NCBI RefSeq assembly: GCF_008035925.1
Contig: NZ_CP036264.1
Location: 5,020,402-5,084,401, forward strand
Length of the DNA stretch: 64,000 nucleotides
Source of the DNA: Stieleria maiorica
Lineage (GTDB): Bacteria; Planctomycetota; Planctomycetia; Pirellulales; Pirellulaceae
Direction of reading: 5' to 3'
Shown here piece after piece: positions 58,765-64,000 of this stretch. A program made the translations under genes and the position numbers. How positions within the stretch are numbered: the first letter of the stretch is position 1; each line of letters starts with the position of its first letter. Below the pieces are notes generated by a model. That model made no database searches, had not been told where the DNA came from, and saw only the letters and a program-made list of their open reading frames with translations.

Positions 58765-59559
58765 TCAATCTGCATCAGGGCCATTGGCCTCCGCGACCGT
58801 CTGCCAAACACCGTCCAAGAGTCGTTGCTGGGGACGGAAACGTTCTTTGTAATTCAGGTGACGGTTTTCGGCGACGAACAGGCCCAAATACACGTACGTT
58901 CGTTCGGTTTCGATGGCCCACTGGATCTGCTTGAGCACCGCCAGGGTGCCGATGCAATAGCGTCCGAAGACGGGGTCGAAGTGGGTGTAGACGGCGTTGA
59001 GCGAATCGCGGCCCAAATCGACGATCGAGATTCCGATCAGTTTCCCACCCAGGCGGAACGTTAATTCCGCCGTTTCGACGCAGGTCGCGACCAGAAACTC
59101 GTGGTAATCGGCCAAATCCGCAGGCCCGCGTTGCGAAAGTTGCCGCGCCGCTCGGTGCCCATTGAACAACCGCAATCGCTCCGCATCGATCTGCACCCTG
59201 CCCCACGCGACCTCCAACTCCCGATCGGACCGATTGAGGATCCGTTTCATCGAACGGGTCAAGCGAAATTGTCGGACGTCCACGCGGGTGGCAATGCACT
59301 CGTTGCAATCAGGACACTGAGTCCGGTACAGCATGGTTCCGGCGCGACGGTAACCGAGTCGCAACAGCCGATCCAGGTCGTCCGGCGAAACCCGGCGTTT
59401 GGGATACTCCAACGGCATCCGCGCTACTTTTCCGTCCAGATACGGACACTCCTGCAGCGAGTCGTAGACGACCACCAACCCCTTCTTGGCGAAGTCATGT
59501 TCGCTGGCGTCGATCCGATTGAGAGGATCGGACGATTTCGAGGGTGACTCGTATTTCAT
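58765..59559 (-). CDS. bpt: Aspartate/glutamate leucyltransferase or arginyltransferase (Bpt/ATE family)
   Basis: About 264 residues from ATG 59559; the longer frame runs into a terminator hairpin. N-terminal ECPYLDGKVARMPLEYP and TQCPDCNECIATRVDVRQF give the family cysteines. FRLTRSMKRILNRSDRELEV follows. The ATE C-terminal domain has LIGISIVDLGRDSLNAVYTH, FDPVFGRYCIGTLAVLKQIQ and YVYLGLFVAENRHLNYKERF. The enzyme moves Leu (Bpt) or Arg (ATE) from its aminoacyl-tRNA to proteins with acidic N-termini, marking them for ClpS/ClpAP degradation. The bacterial form is usually Bpt, hence the symbol. It lies between two DUF1598 genes. No leader is left for a ribosome site. Confidence 0.9.
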   Translation of the reverse strand: MKYESPSKSSDPLNRIDASEHDFAKKGLVVVYDSLQECPYLDGKVARMPLEYPKRRVSPDDLDRLLRLGYRRAGTMLYRTQCPDCNECIATRVDVRQFRLTRSMKRILNRSDRELEVAWGRVQIDAERLRLFNGHRAARQLSQRGPADLADYHEFLVATCVETAELTFRLGGKLIGISIVDLGRDSLNAVYTHFDPVFGRYCIGTLAVLKQIQWAIETERTYVYLGLFVAENRHLNYKERFRPQQRLLDGVWQTVAEANGPDAD

Positions 59560-59603
59560 AAAAAAACACTGGCCGCGAGAACGTATTTCCCGACGGCCAG
59601 TGT
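59560..59603 (-). terminator. Intrinsic terminator abutting the bpt start codon
   Basis: Read on the minus strand: ACACTGGCCG (59603-59594), an 18-base loop, CGGCCAGTGT (59575-59566), then a run of T that reaches 59560, directly before the ATG at 59559. The 10 bp stem is perfect. It lies 63 bp past the stop of the upstream DUF1598 gene (59667), so it should end that transcript; it could also be conditional control of bpt. Confidence 0.85.
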
Positions 59604-59666
59604 AGCGTGATTTTGCGGTTGCGACACAAATCTGACGTGTCGACTTCAATCAGCGAAACGGATGGA

Positions 59667-61067
59667 TCAGTCCCACCACCATTGACCGTCCTTCAGATCG
59701 GACGGGCCGGCGGACTGTTTAACTTCGTTGTTTCGGCCTTCACGATCGACCACCAACGTCTCTTTGGCCAGCGCTTTGCGGGGCATCATTTGCACGCCAC
59801 CGCCCAGGGGAGTCATCAAGGTGTTGCCGCGCCACACCGCGTTGACGGCTGTTTCGACCTGTTCTGGTGCGGTGTAGGTTTGCACGGTCAGGGCCGATTC
59901 ATTCCCCAGGACCGGCATCGCCCATTCCGCTTGCCCGTAGAAATCTTGTTCCTGGATGTAGGCTGCCGCGATCGAAACGTCCATCAGCTGACGCAATTCG
60001 GCATAGACCCGCACCTGGTCGGCGATCGCCGGGAACTTGTCGGTGAACTCTTGGCAGAACGCTTGGCTGGCTTTGTTGACGCGACGGGTGATCGTGCGTT
60101 TTCCGCCGGACACCCGTTCGTTCTCACCCACCAGTTCGACGCCACGCTCGTTGATCTTCATCGCCAAGCCGTCTTCGCTGACCGCGATGCCGTCGTATCG
60201 AGGCTGGAAATACCAACGTTCCATGGCGTTGGCCGCGACCGCCGACGGGTTCGCTCGATCGACGTAGCTTTGGAATCGCATCGGCAACCGTTCCAGGCCG
60301 ATCCCGATCAGTTTCATGCGATAGTCCGCTTCCACCAGCACGCGGGCGAAGTGCGTGTCGGTCGGGATCCCGCGAATCGTGACGTCTTGCAGCCCCAAAT
60401 TGTTTTTCAAACCGACGGCCAACCGCGCCGCGTCACTCGGTTGAACCCGGCCGCGGACCGAAGCGAGGAATTGCTGCATCCGTTGCAGCCCCTCCTGGGT
60501 CGGATCGATCGACACGCTGATCACGCCGGTCGCGGGTTGCCCTGGGGCAAACGCACGCAAGGCGGTCGCGAGGTCTTCCAGCAGCACGGTGGGCTTACCG
60601 GATTCGATCCCCACGAAGCGTTCGGTGGGGTCGGCGACAAAACCTTCGGCCGGCCCGGCGACCACGATGTCCCGCGTTTCGGGGTAATAGAACACGTATT
60701 GGATCGAGGTCAGACCCGCCAGGGTTTTCAAATCGTCACCGATCGCCCCTCCGGCGGCGAGTTGTTCCTGGAGTGCCGCTTCCATGCGTTGCAGCGAGAC
60801 TTTTCGCAGTTTGCTACCACGCATCAGGTCGTTGTCACGCATCTGGCGGGCGGCCATCAGACGCTGCCGAGCGACACGCGGATCGAATTGGCGGACTTTC
60901 AAAACGCCTTGGGCATCGATATCAACGCCAGCGATCGGCTGGGCAAAGTTGATGTTGGTTCCGCCGCCGCCACCGCCGCCGTTATCCTGGCCGTAGACGC
61001 TGGATCCAGACGTGAAGAAGGCTGCGGCGAGCGCGGCAAGCAAATAGGTGCGGAAAAGACGTGTCAT
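59667..61067 (-). CDS. Exported DUF1598-family protein, copy 2
   Basis: About 466 residues from ATG 61067 (a start six codons upstream is also possible). The signal peptide is TYLLAALAAAFFTSGSSVYG, followed by a Gly-rich stretch (GGGGGGG). KVSLQRMEAALQEQLAAGGA, TLAGLTSIQYVFYYPETRDI, GLQDVTIRGIPTDTHFARVL and VEADYRMKLIGIGLERLPMR are the DUF1598 core, matched by the protein encoded at 56785-58524. It ends SDLKDGQWWWD. The function is unknown; the signal peptide predicts a periplasmic or surface location. Its transcript is ended by the hairpin at 59560-59603. Confidence 0.85.
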   Translation of the reverse strand: MTRLFRTYLLAALAAAFFTSGSSVYGQDNGGGGGGGTNINFAQPIAGVDIDAQGVLKVRQFDPRVARQRLMAARQMRDNDLMRGSKLRKVSLQRMEAALQEQLAAGGAIGDDLKTLAGLTSIQYVFYYPETRDIVVAGPAEGFVADPTERFVGIESGKPTVLLEDLATALRAFAPGQPATGVISVSIDPTQEGLQRMQQFLASVRGRVQPSDAARLAVGLKNNLGLQDVTIRGIPTDTHFARVLVEADYRMKLIGIGLERLPMRFQSYVDRANPSAVAANAMERWYFQPRYDGIAVSEDGLAMKINERGVELVGENERVSGGKRTITRRVNKASQAFCQEFTDKFPAIADQVRVYAELRQLMDVSIAAAYIQEQDFYGQAEWAMPVLGNESALTVQTYTAPEQVETAVNAVWRGNTLMTPLGGGVQMMPRKALAKETLVVDREGRNNEVKQSAGPSDLKDGQWWWD

Positions 61068-61497
61068 CGGTGAAACCAATTTCAAAACGCGGCCGGAGTG
61101 TGGAGGCGCTGGTTGTGGAGGCGCAGGGGAAAAGTCACTTGCTGTTGACAGTAATCAGTCGCGGCCGGATCGGCAAGAAACTACCGCGAGGGAATAGGAA
61201 TTGGTGCAAATCGGTCGCCCCCAATGGCCCCCTTGTGGGGCATCGCCGTCTACACAAGCCACACAACCCTCCCTGGCGGGAGTGCGAGGCGGCGACGTGA
61301 TGGGCAGCCGGGAACGATTTGCCGGTCCGGTTCGGCTGGGCACACAAGGGCGGTGCAAACGCCATACCGTATCGGTTTTATCCTAGCTCTCCAAACCTTC
61401 CGCCGACGTTGATTTTCCCCGCCCTTTCGGTTTTTTTGGTCTGCCGTAGAATCTGGCCTGACGGTCTGGAAACCACCTTCCCAATGAGTTTGTAAAC
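61068..61497. other. Intergenic region upstream of gnd, no gene seen
   Basis: About 430 bp between divergent genes. Several 60-80 codon frames cross it on both strands, but none has a recognisable start region or protein features, and they overlap each other. A short CCCCC-rich hairpin (GGCCCCCTTGTGGGGC type, near 61223-61240) and the GTTTTTTTGG run near 61430 are visible. The gnd promoter must lie here; I cannot place it. Confidence 0.5.
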
Positions 61498-62976
<1,479 letters not shown>

Positions 62977-62987
62977 CGGGGACAATC

Positions 62988-64000
62988 ATGTCCAATGATC
63001 CGATCGTCTGTCCGTTTTGCCCGCTGTGTTGTGACGACCTGCGAGTCGATCCCATCAGCGGAGAAACCGACGTGCCGTGCCATGTGGCCCAGGTCGCCTT
63101 CGCGTCCGCCATCCGCCCGCCGTCGGCCAGGTTGGAATCGCAGCCGATCGAGACGATCAATTGGGACGCCTTGCGTCAATCGCTTTCGCTCAAGACGCCC
63201 CCAGTCGTGGACTTCATCGGGGCCACGATCGCGGAAGCCAAAACGCTCGACGCGATGGTCAAACGCGGGCAGATCCGACTGCGGATCGATCGCGACGCAT
63301 CAGCCCGGTCACTCGACCAGACGATCGCGCGTGACGGACTGCTCGGCACCACGCTGGGTGATGCGGTGCGCCGCGCCGAATATGCCTGGGTGATCGGCAA
63401 TCCGGACCATGCGACGCCGCGATTGAAAGAGCGCTTGAACCAGTCAGGATTGGCGATCGAGTACACCCCCTCGCCCGGCATCGCGCTGCTTTCACGGTTG
63501 CACGAATTGCTGCGCCGGGAAACCTCCGACGCCGAGGGCGAACCCTGCGCGGCTGCATCGGAGGCCGACCGGCTGCACGAACATTTTCGACACAGCCGAT
63601 CCACCGTGGTCGTGGTCGGGGACGCACCGTTTGAGCCGGGCGAAGAAACGATCGCCAGCGAGTTGTTGTTGCGGTGGATCGCTGGTTGGAACGAGTCGGC
63701 ATTGCCGATCGGTAGCGGTGACGATCCGATCGTCTCCCGTGTCACGCTGCTGCGACTGACCGCGGACCAGAACCTGCACACCGTGATGCGCTGGCGCAAC
63801 AATCACGTCTCCGAGTCGGAACTTTCTCAACCGCCGCGTCCCGCAATTCGAATCGGCACGCGGCTGTCCGGAAGCCTCTCCGCGGTGAGCCTGCAAATCG
63901 GTGGCCCCGATCCGGGCGAGTCGATCGCCAAGGCCTACCTGCCCGCCGCCGTGCCCGGTGTGCATCACGCAGACACCACGATTCGCGGTGACGGCTCGGT
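62988..64000 (+). CDS. fhcB: Formylmethanofuran dehydrogenase subunit B (FwdB/FhcB-like), C-terminus cut by window edge
   Basis: Open from ATG 62988 to the window end (at least 337 residues); I translated it by hand. The N-terminus VCPFCPLCCDDLRV carries the clustered cysteines for a [4Fe-4S] centre, as in FwdB/FmdB and the methylotroph FhcB. DAVRRAEYAWVIGNPDHATP near residue 125 and VVVVGDAPFEPGEETIA near 205 belong to the molybdopterin-type fold, probably degenerate as in FhcB. In bacteria the Fhc complex hydrolyses formyl-H4MPT to formate in the tetrahydromethanopterin formaldehyde-oxidation route, known in planctomycetes. Other fhc genes should lie just right of the window. Confidence 0.85.
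   Translation, partial: MSNDPIVCPFCPLCCDDLRVDPISGETDVPCHVAQVAFASAIRPPSARLESQPIETINWDALRQSLSLKTPPVVDFIGATIAEAKTLDAMVKRGQIRLRIDRDASARSLDQTIARDGLLGTTLGDAVRRAEYAWVIGNPDHATPRLKERLNQSGLAIEYTPSPGIALLSRLHELLRRETSDAEGEPCAAASEADRLHEHFRHSRSTVVVVGDAPFEPGEETIASELLLRWIAGWNESALPIGSGDDPIVSRVTLLRLTADQNLHTVMRWRNNHVSESELSQPPRPAIRIGTRLSGSLSAVSLQIGGPDPGESIAKAYLPAAVPGVHHADTTIRGDGS

Noticed and set aside
59607-61073. A 488-codon plus-strand frame opposite DUF1598 copy 2
   Set aside because: The minus strand carries a signal peptide and DUF1598 core. The antisense frame has no start region or domain.

Overview
The window looks like a chromosomal stretch from a marine planctomycete of the Pirellulaceae (Rhodopirellula/Rubripirellula type). 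Pointers are: high GC; a giant secreted protein with an N-terminal LEPR-type signal (EGLESRQLLA) plus SdrB-like, GEVED and dockerin modules; two DUF1598-type proteins ending in WWWD; a formylmethanofuran dehydrogenase subunit B (tetrahydromethanopterin-linked C1 chemistry in a bacterium); and many hairpin-rich intergenic repeats. I saw no rRNA, tRNA, CRISPR array, prophage or intact insertion sequence.

Region 1 (1-22228, all minus strand) is a surface-polysaccharide locus of 19 tightly packed genes, several joined by ATGA/GTGA/TTGA overlaps. In transcription order: UDP-glucuronate-epimerase-like SDR, WcaI-like glycosyltransferase, Gmd, O-antigen ligase/polymerase-like protein, WecB, Wzm/Wzt ABC exporter, methyltransferases, GT4 glycosyltransferases, an MBOAT/SGNH O-acetylation pair, a STELLO-like protein, GT2 enzymes, FkbM methyltransferase, a GT10 fucosyltransferase-like protein, and a GT-B glycosyltransferase cut by the left edge. 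Together they could make nucleotide sugars (GDP-4-keto-6-deoxymannose, ManNAc, a uronate), assemble, methylate and acetylate a glycan, and export it.

Region 2 (22787-24992) is plus strand: a BI-1/YccA-type membrane protein coupled to a LON-substrate-binding-domain protein, a DksA/TraR zinc-finger protein, and a short orphan beta-helix fragment. Region 3 (25062-30244) is one 5.1 kb gene for a secreted metzincin-like, dockerin-containing protein whose N-terminal third has a visibly lower GC content.

Region 4 (30245-41417) mixes housekeeping and planctomycete-specific genes (DUF6580, a secreted protein, MsrB, an orphan ABC ATPase, an AMP-ligase/aldehyde dehydrogenase pair, two paralogous secreted proteins) with the densest intergenic repeats. 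Region 5 (41585-50489) has a TolC-family protein, a secreted proline-rich protein, and a signalling group: a GAF/SpoIIE-like protein lacking the metal-binding residues, a nitroreductase, an intact membrane PP2C and a RegB-like redox histidine kinase.

Region 6 (51018-64000) carries hemL, an MtfA-like peptidase with a SEC-C tail, threonine aldolase, a di-heme oxidoreductase, two DUF1598 paralogues flanking an aminoacyl-tRNA-protein transferase (bpt/ate), gnd, and the start of fwdB/fhcB. Many starts were moved inward from the longest ORF using overlaps, signal peptides and family starts. Planctomycete genes often lack clear Shine-Dalgarno sites, so start calls are softer than usual.
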